A stretch of DNA of 64,000 nt from Paenibacillus oleatilyticus (GTDB lineage Bacteria; Bacillota; Bacilli; Paenibacillales; NBRC-103111), in assembly GCF_018998565.1 (NCBI RefSeq), contig NZ_JAHNZO010000002.1, positions 124,001 to 188,000 on the forward strand. Reading direction: 5' to 3'. How positions within the stretch are numbered: the first letter of the stretch is position 1; each line of letters starts with the position of its first letter. Under the pieces are notes generated by a model. The model was not told the origin of the DNA. It saw nothing but the letters and a program-made list of their open reading frames with translations, and made no database searches. Shown one piece after another: positions 42,516 to 50,870 of the stretch. The translations under genes were made by a program, and so were the position numbers.

Positions 42516-44485
42516 TTATCGAGCCGTCACATCGAAGTCCTGCTCAAAGATGATGCGCTCGCCGACCTTGTATACGGCAGTAAGCCGGTTGATTCCGGGC
42601 TGCAGCGGCTTCTTTAATGAGAGGTCGTATAGCGCCCGATCCATGCTAAGGGAAAACAGCATTTCTTCCGATGCAACGGCCGCGCTGGCGAACGAATCGG
42701 ATAGCGTATCGGAAGAACGGTCATACACATAGATTTTCAATCGGTTGCCGACTTCGTTCGGTTGCAGGCTTCCAGCATCATAGCATAGGGCGGATAGATG
42801 CAGAAGGTTCCCTTTCACCTCGGTGGGAGGGTTAAAAGCGCCAAGCGTATATTCGGCAGAATGTAGCAACCCTCACTATGATTCGGCGTAACTTCGGTCG
42901 AGGCGCCGAACAACGTTCTCATCTCGTCAATCCTCAGATCCGGCGCTTCCTTATCTGCGGAAGCGACCGGAGCCGCCGATAAAATGACGCTGCGGCGGGG
43001 TTCGCCTTTCCACGAAATCGCAGCCTTTTTCTCCCCGGCCTTAATCCGGAAGGAATAACCCGAAGGATGGGCGAAGGTCCATCCGTTCTCCCGATCTGGA
43101 CCTGTAACGGTGTACTGGTACATTTTCGCCACAACGCCGGAATGGAAAAACAGCTCTCTATCGTGCTCATATCCTACTTTTGCATCCCCAAACGTAAGCG
43201 CGTTATCTGTCTTGTATATAGCTCCCTTACGGCTTATCTCCCCGGAAATTTGCATATCCTGCTCACGTCCCGGAAGCTGAAGCCGGTCACGGGTAGGGTT
43301 TAGGTTAATCCATGCGTTTCCAAGGAAGGTGGGGATTTGAAACCACCGTGTTCCGTTGGGGGCCGTCCAGGCTGCGGAGGCACGAATCTTTTGCGGGCCG
43401 AGAACCCCGTAGTTCAGCAGCTGAGAGCTGTCCGGATATTGGTAAAGCCATGTTTTATCCGACTGCAGATCGATTTCGGTGTTGTCCGGCTTGGCGTCTT
43501 CCGGATCTGCATAGTTGGGATTGAACCAGCCTTCGCCTTCGTTTGCCCGGACATGATACCAGGTTCCTTCCCAGTCTCGGACCGGATTCGCTTCGATTTT
43601 CTCAAAAACGGTTAGCGTCTGGGGAGCGGCTACATTGGGCTTACCGCTATAGGGAGACGGCGAAGGATACAGAGGTGCCGACTGCCGCCTTGTGATCGTC
43701 TCGTTCGCTTCCGTAGCAAACTCGCCCGGATAACGTGTCCATCTTGTTCCCTCCGGGGTCTCCACTTGATAGAAGCTGCCTAAGGGAGATTGGAATTCTC
43801 CCGTCTCCGTGAATATCTGATCCCGGATCTGCCGATGGGAGGCTGAAGAATCCGCGACATGGTTCCACAGGGGAACGCTGCTAAATTCGGCGCCCCCATA
43901 ATATTTTTTCTTAGTATGGCTGTAATAAGAGCCGATTTGCTTGAGCGGAAGCCGAATCCATTGGTCACCGAGCCAGGACGTACGGATTTTCAGCCATTTT
44001 AATTCGTTTTCGTCATGCTTCGGACTGTAAAACCATTGCTTCTCCGCTCCGACTACCTCCACTTGCTGGGGAGACAAAACGGCGGAAGGCTGTAGCTGGG
44101 TACTGGCTTTGGTATAGATCGCCGTATTTTCCATTAAAGTGATCTTCGGGGGAGGCGGCACGTCAATTTTGCCGGGATCGACCTTGATCCATTTATCACC
44201 AAAGGTCGTATGTATCTTCCACCAATTCGGCATTTCCGCCCAACGCGTTTCGGCTTCGATGACTTCAACCGTTTGCGGGGAGAAGGCTCCCTCGGCTTTG
44301 TTCACCAGCGCGTTCGGAATGACATAATACGGCGTATCTTCAAGTAGCGTCAATGTCCGAGGAATGCGAATGGCATCGGCAGGCTCCGTTGGGGTATCCG
44401 CATATTCCGAGGCGTTCCCGTGAGCGGCCGCGGCCAGCAACAGGCCTATTCCCATAAGGAAGGCCAGAGTTGATTTGTTGCGCAT
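42516..44485 (-). pseudogene. Secreted repeat protein, frameshifted near its C-terminus
   Basis: Two reading frames make up one protein. The first begins at ATG 44485 (AAGGAG upstream) with a signal peptide and about 540 residues of repeated modules, each with a pattern like 'SPQ.VEV..AE..W......W.KI.T..G..WI'. The frame is lost near 42866-42878, where it would end after GCYILPNIRLAL. In the shifted frame the expected continuation LLHSAEYTLGAFNPP follows and runs to the TGA at 42516, giving about 650 residues. The repeats look like SH3-like wall- or surface-binding modules. The same module occurs in the protein at 46884. A sequencing error is possible; otherwise the gene is decaying. Confidence 0.65.
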
Positions 44486-44647
44486 GCACCGTCTCCTTAT
44501 TCATTTTGTCAATTTGCTATAATACCATATTCTAGCAGCTTCCTGAAGCGGAAGAAACGTTTTATTCGGCAAGCGCTGTCAGTTTTTTACAAGAACTGCG
44601 TCTAAGTTCATGTTTGCATCAAAAGAGCAGGAACGAGGAGATGACAT

Positions 44648-46176
44648 TTGTTGAAACGAATTTTCCTTACATGGCTGAGCGCACTGCTGATGTTGTCCAT
44701 GCTGACAAGTACGGCGAAGGCGGAGGGAGACACGGTTCAGGTTCGCATTGCTGGTTTTCCGGTGAAGGTCAACGGCCAAATCGTGAATAACACGCAGGTT
44801 GCGTATCCGTTCGTGGTGTACAAGGATATCACTTATGTGCCGCTGAACTGGGGCTTGATTCAAGAGCTTGAACTGGATGTCGATTGGAGCGAGGAAGAAG
44901 GTCTGAAGGTTTATAGAACTTGCTGCGCCACCTCTTATGGGAAGTATCCGGCGCTGGAAAAGAGCAGGCTCACGCAAAATCCGGCGACCACAAACTCGCT
45001 CACCCGCTCCTATTCGGCGAAAGTGGCTTCTTATCCTATTCAAATATGGGGCCACCAGATCGATAACGGACAAGAGCCGTATCCTTTTCTGGAATTCCGC
45101 AATGTAACGTATATGCCGCTGACCTGGAAATTTGCCCATATGGCGCTCATGATGGACTTGCAGTGGAGCAGCGAGGAAGGCCTGGCCATTTGGAGCGGAC
45201 AGGACGCGGTGATGCGGCAAATCGTTTATGACGACGCCGAGGCGCTGTATATTGATGCCCACCGGGGAACAGGCGGAATGCTCGCGGTGCTGAAGGTGGA
45301 CAAAACGTTTCAAACGCACCCGGTATGGCTCGACCCGCCGCAGGCCGATGCGATTCGCGAGAAAGCCAAGCAGGCGGCAGAGACGCAGGCAAGTGAAGGG
45401 AAAAGCGTAGTGATCCAGCGGGATGGCGATAATTTGTCTTACGCAGGGCTGCCGCTTGGGCCGGTGCACGACGACGATAAAATCAATATGGCGGAACCAC
45501 GCTTCAAATCGAGGGGACGCTGTACGATATCGACAGTAGGCGGAAGCTGCTTGCCGTATATTCCTATTTCCCTCTGCCTGTGAAAGGCCCGCCGCCGTAC
45601 AGCCGCTATCAGTTGTTCACGATTATTGACGGAAGCGTACGCAAAGTCTCGAACTATCCTTATAAGCCGCAGCGCGTCCTAAAAAATAATGACGGCACCG
45701 TATGGATCGCGCGGGATCGGATGCCTTTTCGGGGTCTTTATTATGGCGGTTCCGCGCTGTTGGCGCTGATGGACCCGGAAGGGAACATACGTCTTGCCAA
45801 CGAAGTGTGGAATGAACAGGACGTAAGCCCTGTCGGGCTCGGAAGTCCCACGAGAAGCGCTGCGGACCGCGACGGGCGGATGGTTGTGCGGCTATACGGG
45901 CAGCCCTTTACGGAAGAAAAATCCATTGTTTATGGGGCGGGAGGGCCATGGATGCCGCCTGTCGAACCGTTCGATCCGGACAAAGACGGCTTTTATGAGG
46001 CAACACCGGAGCTGAAGCTGAAACGTCTTGCGAAGGCTCCGGACCGGCAAGACGACCTAAAGCTGTATCGAGACAGCCAAGGCGACATCTACACGATTCA
46101 CCGGCACAGCAATACGCTGACGAACTGGACTCAGAACCGCTCCAAAACTTGGGCTGATTTGGAACTGCTGAAATAA
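44648..46176 (+). pseudogene. Secreted copper-amine-oxidase-N-like protein, frameshifted
   Basis: The first frame starts at TTG 44648 (GAGGAG seven bases upstream) with a signal peptide. It contains two copies of the stalk-type domain: VKVNGQIVNNTQVAYPFVVY with ITYVPLNWG, and IQIWGHQIDNGQEPYPFLEF with VTYMPLTWK. These resemble the N-terminal copper amine oxidase domain used as a wall anchor. Around 45476-45490 the frame shifts by one base. The second frame continues with GGTTLQIEGTLYDIDS and runs to 46176, a beta-propeller-like part (VWIARDRMPFRGLYYGGSAL). Divergent from the other frameshifted gene. Confidence 0.6.
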
Positions 46177-46196
46177 AAATAAAAAGTGCTTTATGC

Positions 46197-46230
46197 GAAG
46201 TATGCCACCCTGTTGTCATACTTCTTTTTG
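46197..46230 (+). terminator. Hairpin with T tract before the second DinB gene
   Basis: GAAGTATG (46197-46204) pairs with CATACTTC (46217-46224), followed by TTTTTG. It shares CTGTTGTCATAC and the T tract with the element before the first DinB gene, so it may be an operator as well as a terminator. Confidence 0.55.
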
Positions 46231-46271
46231 TATACTAACCATATAATCCAAAAAACAAAGGGGAATCACTT

Positions 46272-46778
46272 ATGTCAAATGCCGTAACGATGTATGAGTA
46301 CCATGCGTGGGCGAATCAAACGATGCTTAACCGGTTGAAGGAGCTTCCGCAAGATATATACAAGCAGGAGATTGTAAGCATTTTTCCATCCGTATCGAAA
46401 GCAATGGCTCATATATATACCGTTGACAATTCATGGCTGGAGATCGCTGCCGGCAAAGCAATGAAAGAAGCGATGGGACAGGCGGAGCAAGTGACGAAGG
46501 AAGCGGAGAGGCAGAGCATCGAGGGGTTACAGGCGATGTTCGCCGCTTTGTCCGAGCGGTATAGAGCATTCTTCAGAGAGCAAGCCGACCTGGAAAAGGC
46601 GATCGTACTAGATAATCCGTACGCCGGAATCCGGGAAACCCGTCTATCGGAAATCGTTATGCAGGTCGTGAATCACGGGACGTATCACCGCGGCAATATT
46701 TCGGCGATGCTGCGTCAGATGGGGCATGCCTCGGTCATGACGGAGTATGCCTTGTTCTGGTATCAGAATCGAGCCTGA
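46272..46778 (+). CDS. DinB-family protein (second paralog)
   Basis: 168 residues with AAAGGGGAA upstream. Same features as the paralog at 33960: MYEYHAWANQTMLNRL at the start, VNHGTYHRGNISAMLRQMGH at the end, three metal-binding histidines. Identity between the two looks high over the last 60 residues (for example NPYAG.R.TRLSEIV). Role unknown, presumably a metal-dependent transferase. Confidence 0.88.
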   Translation: MSNAVTMYEYHAWANQTMLNRLKELPQDIYKQEIVSIFPSVSKAMAHIYTVDNSWLEIAAGKAMKEAMGQAEQVTKEAERQSIEGLQAMFAALSERYRAFFREQADLEKAIVLDNPYAGIRETRLSEIVMQVVNHGTYHRGNISAMLRQMGHASVMTEYALFWYQNRA

Positions 46779-46883
46779 GGCAGGCTTGCCTGCTGCCAAG
46801 CCGTATCATGAAGTTTCATAAACCTTCGCAACTTTCCTGTCTGCCGCGCGTCTGTTACAAAAACAGGAAAGGATTGACATTGG

Positions 46884-48077
46884 ATGAGGAAAGCCTTGAG
46901 GAAGCTTGCCCCGGTATGGGCCGCCATGCTGCTGATGCTGCCCGCCACAGTGAAGTATCCTGTCGCCGCTTACGCTGAGGAGCCCCAGAGAAGCTTCGTG
47001 ATTATCGGTGAGACGGACCTGTACGCTCGGGAGGGAGGCGGCGGCCGTTCGCTAGGCTCGATTTCGCCGTATCAGAACGTGCTGCTTGCGCCTGGCGCGC
47101 CATTCAATTTATTCGATGAGCGGAAGCCGGAGGAATGGCTTAAGGTGCGGACCTGGCTCGGAGACCGGTGGATTCGTGACGACGAGAGAGTGCTGTACGG
47201 GACCTACGAGGAACGGAAGAAGACGCATACACTCATCGGCACCACACGGTTGTTCGACCGCCCTGACGTCGAGACGGACACGGGGCAGTCGCTGGCCCCT
47301 CAGGAAATTGTGACTATCGCAGAGCTTCGTTACGGACCAAAATACGTGATCAAATCGCCGAGAGCTCACGTACAATCGGGCATATGGTACCAAGTGGAAA
47401 CAACATGGATGGGGCCGAAATGGATTCATAGTCCTGCTCTTATGGAGAATGTTTATGCTAAATCCGTCGATTATGATCTGAAGCTGACAGGCGCCGAAAC
47501 CGCCTATGAAGTGCCGTATGAAGAGGGGAAAGGGGAAGCGGTGGAACCTGGCGTCGTACATGCGCTTGCCAAATGGCAGTATTCGCCGTATGCCTTCACT
47601 GTGATCACCTGGTACAAGGTCCAGCTTCCGCAAGGCGAGCGGTGGATCAAGCCTAAAAATGAAGTGCTGGAAGATTATAAAGCGCTGAACGAGACTGTGA
47701 AGCTGACCACGAAAACGCGATATTTTGAGGAACGGATGCCTAGCTATGATCGGAATGTTTGGTTGGAGCCGGGAGCTTACAAAGCTGTGCAGAGCGTAGG
47801 CGAATGGACGCAGCTGGAAACGCCGGCAGGCTTGAAGTGGGTAAATCTGAAGCGGGCGCTATTGGAACGGCCCGAGGGGATCGTGCCGATCGAAGAGACG
47901 GTGAAGCTTACGGCCGAGACGCAGACGTATCGGTTTCCTGCGACCGGTGAAATGGCCCATCTTAAAGGCTTCTTTTCCCCGCAGGAGGTGCAGGCGTTCG
48001 AGAAATGGACGTCGCCGGAAGGCGCGGTCTGGTATCACATCAAGACATTTAGCGGCACCGAGTGGGTGAAGCAGTAG
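46884..48077 (+). CDS. Secreted protein with repeated SH3-like modules
   Basis: 397 residues. A signal peptide (RKLAPVWAAMLLMLPATVKY, cleavage near AYAEE) is followed by about five repeats of a 65-75 residue module (patterns 'LIGTTRLFDRPD...LAPQEIVTIAE...WYQVETTWMGPKWI' shortened here, 'AETQTYRFPATG...FSPQEVQAFEKW'). The same kind of module builds the frameshifted protein encoded at 42516-44485. They likely bind cell-wall or surface polymers; I know no named family. It is intact, unlike its relative. Confidence 0.75.
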   Translation: MRKALRKLAPVWAAMLLMLPATVKYPVAAYAEEPQRSFVIIGETDLYAREGGGGRSLGSISPYQNVLLAPGAPFNLFDERKPEEWLKVRTWLGDRWIRDDERVLYGTYEERKKTHTLIGTTRLFDRPDVETDTGQSLAPQEIVTIAELRYGPKYVIKSPRAHVQSGIWYQVETTWMGPKWIHSPALMENVYAKSVDYDLKLTGAETAYEVPYEEGKGEAVEPGVVHALAKWQYSPYAFTVITWYKVQLPQGERWIKPKNEVLEDYKALNETVKLTTKTRYFEERMPSYDRNVWLEPGAYKAVQSVGEWTQLETPAGLKWVNLKRALLERPEGIVPIEETVKLTAETQTYRFPATGEMAHLKGFFSPQEVQAFEKWTSPEGAVWYHIKTFSGTEWVKQ

Positions 48078-48195
48078 GCTGCGGGTTTCCCGGCTGCGGT
48101 TCGATGAATGAGAGAGCAACATAACAAAAACCGCCTTGTGCTATAACTAGGATGAGCAGGGGAACCTGTTAATCGAGCATGAGGGGTTGGAAAAT

Positions 48196-48960
48196 ATGGG
48201 GAATTTGCAAGGCAAGGCAGCTTTGGTGACAGGAGCAAGCCGGGGGATCGGACGCGGCATCGCGCTGCGTCTCGCGCAGGAAGGGGCATTGGTCGCCGTA
48301 CATTATGCCAAGAACCGGGAGGCGGCTGAAGAGGTCGTTCGCGAGATTCGGGAAAAGGGCGGGGCGGCTTTTGCGGTTGGGGCGGATTTCAAATCGGCCG
48401 ACGGCGTATATGAACTGATGGGAACCATGGATGAAGCGCTGCGGGCACGCACGGGCGATAACCGCTTCGATATTCTCGTGAACAATGCCGGAATCGCGCA
48501 AACCGCCTTCATTGAGGATTTGACGGAGGAGCTTTTCGAGGAAGAGCTGGCCATCAACGTCAAAGCGCCGCTGTTCCTCATCCGGGAAGCTTTGCCCCGT
48601 CTGAATGACGAGGGGCGTATTATCAACATCTCGTCGTCGGTAACGCGGGTGGCTTTTCCCAACCTTCTCGGCTACAGCATGACCAAGGGAGCGATCAACA
48701 CGATGACCTTGGCCTTAGCCAAACAGTTGGGAGCGCGTAATATCACCATCAATGCGATCATGCCCGGAATCACGGATACGGATATGAACACCGCAACCTT
48801 GCAGGACCCGGAGGGGCGGAAATTTGCCGCCGGTCTTTCGGTGTTTGACCGGTGGGGGCAGCCGGAGGATCTTGCGGACGTTGCAGCTTTCCTCGCTTCT
48901 CCCGACAGCCGGTGGATTACCGGCCAGTGCATCGATGTCAGCGGAGGCACGCATCTGTAA
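48196..48960 (+). CDS. Short-chain dehydrogenase/reductase (FabG-like)
   Basis: 254 residues from the ATG at 48196 with GAGGGG nine bases upstream. TGASRGIGRG near the N-terminus, NNAGIAQ, Ser in INISSSVTRV, and YSMTK giving Tyr-x3-Lys. The C-terminal IDVSGGTHL ending is that of the classical FabG-like group. Substrate unknown; it has its own strong terminator. Confidence 0.9.
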   Translation: MGNLQGKAALVTGASRGIGRGIALRLAQEGALVAVHYAKNREAAEEVVREIREKGGAAFAVGADFKSADGVYELMGTMDEALRARTGDNRFDILVNNAGIAQTAFIEDLTEELFEEELAINVKAPLFLIREALPRLNDEGRIINISSSVTRVAFPNLLGYSMTKGAINTMTLALAKQLGARNITINAIMPGITDTDMNTATLQDPEGRKFAAGLSVFDRWGQPEDLADVAAFLASPDSRWITGQCIDVSGGTHL

Positions 48961-48964
48961 ACAT

Positions 48965-49020
48965 AAAAAAGCCGGTCCAACACGTCCATCCGTGTTATGA
49001 CCGGCTTGCTATTTTTTTTT
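48965..49020. terminator. Bidirectional terminator between the SDR and MFS genes
   Basis: AAGCCGGTC (48969-48977) pairs with GACCGGCTT (48999-49007), with inner ACACG/CGTGT pairs. A-rich and T-rich flanks serve both directions. The MFS stop lies in the T tract. Confidence 0.9.
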
Positions 49021-50209
49021 AAGCTCCGGCTTGCTGAAGCTTCCGTTCTTCTGCCAGACGGTGGGAGCGGGTGATGCCAAGGGAAGCGGCTGCCGTCAAT
49101 GCAGCGACGACGACGCCTGCCGCTCCGATCCAGCTTATGGAGGTCAGCGAGGCCTGTTGTACGACGACACCGCCGATCCCTGCGCCGGCAGCCATGGCCA
49201 ACTGAAGCACCGAGCTGTTCAAGCTAAGCATAATACCGGATGCTTCGGGAGCAAGCGTCATTAAATAGTACTGTTGGGTCGGACCCGACGACCATGCGGA
49301 GAAGGCCCAGAGCATGAGCAGCGGGAAGACGGCCGCCGGGGAGTAGGCGGCTAGCGACAGCAGTACGAGAGACGCTGCGTGAAGAAGCATGCCTCCGATC
49401 AGCGTACGGGGGACGCCCCATTTATCGGTGCCGTAGCCTCCGAGCTTTGAGCCGATCAGACTGGCGATTCCGAAGGCGAACAGCCCTGCGCTTACGCCTT
49501 GCTCGCTCATGCCGGTCACCGTGAGCAGGAACGGCGAAATGTAGGTGTAAGCGATGGAATAGCCGGAAATCCAGAAGAAAGTGACAAGCAAAGCTACGGC
49601 GATTCGCGGCTCTTTGATCAGCGCGAGCTGTTTGCGCAGTGGTACCGGTTCCTCACCATCCGTCTGCGGAATCGTCCAGGAGACGGCCAGGATGGCAAGC
49701 AGCCCCAACACGCCGATTCCGGCGAAGGTTATCTTCCAGTCGTAAACGGAGGCGACGACCCTCCCGAGAGGGACACCGACGATCAGAGCGGTGCTGAAGC
49801 CCATGACGAGCGTCGCGATGGCGCGTCCTTGTCTCTCCGGCGGGGCCAGCTTGGAAGCGACGGTCAAGGCGGTCACGACGAATACTCCGGTGCTGAGCGC
49901 GAGAATGATCCGGGAAACGATCAGAAATTCAAATCCCGGCAGCAGCACGGCCATTCCATTTCCGACGACGAAGACGCCGAGGGAGTAGAGCAGCAGCTTG
50001 CGCCGCTCCAGACGAGCGGTCGCCGCCATAAGAATAGGGGTCCCAAAGGCATAGGCCAGCGAGAATACGGTAATGAGCTGACCCGCAGCGGACACCGGGA
50101 CCCCGATATCCGCTGCGACTTTATCCAAAATCCCGGCGATAATAAACTCCGACGTGCCGACAAGAAAACTGACGACGGCCAGCATGTAAATTTTCCACGT
50201 GCTTGACAT
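49019..50209 (-). CDS. MFS transporter (DHA1 drug-efflux type)
   Basis: 396 residues from the ATG at 50209. Twelve hydrophobic segments; first helix motif SFLVGTSEFIIAGILDKVA and the charged loop between helices 2 and 3 (LERRKLL), and motif C-like GFSTALIVGVPLGRVV. Fits the AraJ/YdhP branch of DHA1 transporters for drugs or small metabolites. The ArsR gene lies upstream in the same direction, and both are preceded by the same palindrome, so the transporter is probably derepressed when ArsR binds its ligand. Confidence 0.88.
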   Translation of the reverse strand: MSSTWKIYMLAVVSFLVGTSEFIIAGILDKVAADIGVPVSAAGQLITVFSLAYAFGTPILMAATARLERRKLLLYSLGVFVVGNGMAVLLPGFEFLIVSRIILALSTGVFVVTALTVASKLAPPERQGRAIATLVMGFSTALIVGVPLGRVVASVYDWKITFAGIGVLGLLAILAVSWTIPQTDGEEPVPLRKQLALIKEPRIAVALLVTFFWISGYSIAYTYISPFLLTVTGMSEQGVSAGLFAFGIASLIGSKLGGYGTDKWGVPRTLIGGMLLHAASLVLLSLAAYSPAAVFPLLMLWAFSAWSSGPTQQYYLMTLAPEASGIMLSLNSSVLQLAMAAGAGIGGVVVQQASLTSISWIGAAGVVVAALTAAASLGITRSHRLAEERKLQQAGA

Positions 50210-50247
50210 GATGATAGAAACTCCTCTCTCCACTCCATTATTTTTAT

Positions 50248-50267
50248 ATTTCTACAAACATAGAAAT
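50248..50267 (-). promoter_or_regulatory. Operator-like palindrome before the MFS gene
   Basis: ATTTCTACAAACATAGAAAT: perfect 7-bp arms around six bases. A near-identical palindrome lies before the ArsR gene (50591-50610). Confidence 0.65.
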
Positions 50268-50282
50268 AAAACCGAAAAAAAA

Positions 50283-50564
50283 CTACTCCAGCAAATACGG
50301 CGCATACTTCTGGGCGATTTCGCGATTCACGCTGTAATAAATATACGTGCCGTCCTTGCGGAGCTTGAGCAGGCCGGAATCCGTCAGTTGCTTCAAATGA
50401 TGGGACAGCGTCGAGCCCGCAACGCATTCGAGCTTGCTTCCGATATCCGAGCAGCACAGATTCCTTTCTTCCGTCAGCAGCAGGGCGATTTTAAGCCGGG
50501 TCGGTTCTCCGAGAGCTTTGTATATTTTGACAGCTTGCTGCAGTTCCGCGTTATTATGCTCCAT
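50283..50564 (-). CDS. ArsR-family transcriptional regulator
   Basis: 93 residues. Winged helix: IYKALGEPTRLKIALLL, DIGSKLECVAGSTLSHHLKQLTDSGLL and RKDGTYIYYSVNRE. The recognition helix is in STLSHHLKQL. Two cysteines (NLCCSDIG) could bind metal or respond to thiol-reactive compounds, but the pattern is not the classic CVC site. It most likely represses itself and the MFS gene through the shared operator. Confidence 0.9.
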   Translation of the reverse strand: MEHNNAELQQAVKIYKALGEPTRLKIALLLTEERNLCCSDIGSKLECVAGSTLSHHLKQLTDSGLLKLRKDGTYIYYSVNREIAQKYAPYLLE

Positions 50565-50590
50565 CGTTGCCTCATCCTTGCCCGTGTATT

Positions 50591-50610
50591 ATTTCTATAT
50601 GTATCGAAAT
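50591..50610 (-). promoter_or_regulatory. Operator-like palindrome before the ArsR gene
   Basis: ATTTCTATATGTATCGAAAT has the same ATTTCTA-N6-TAGAAAT layout with one mismatch, 27 bp upstream of the start. The remaining gap up to 50870 holds only a weak cre-like site (AGGCAGCGCTTACA near 50698). Confidence 0.6.
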
Positions 50611-50870
50611 TAAAGTATCATACCTCGCCGCAAATGTAAATAGGAAATTTGACGGGATAAGCGTATTGCATACCGGTCCCGGAAAGGAAACGGAAGAAGG
50701 CAGCGCTTACAATCATTTAATATGTCCATGAAATCTTTTGTTTGGCCACTTTACTGCTGCCGCGAACCGGTGTTAGGGTGGAATAGACGAGTCGTTTCTT
50801 TTCCATGGATTGGCAGCTGCAGCAATGGCAAGAATGGTACCAGGCCGGAACAAACGAAGAGAGGTGCATT

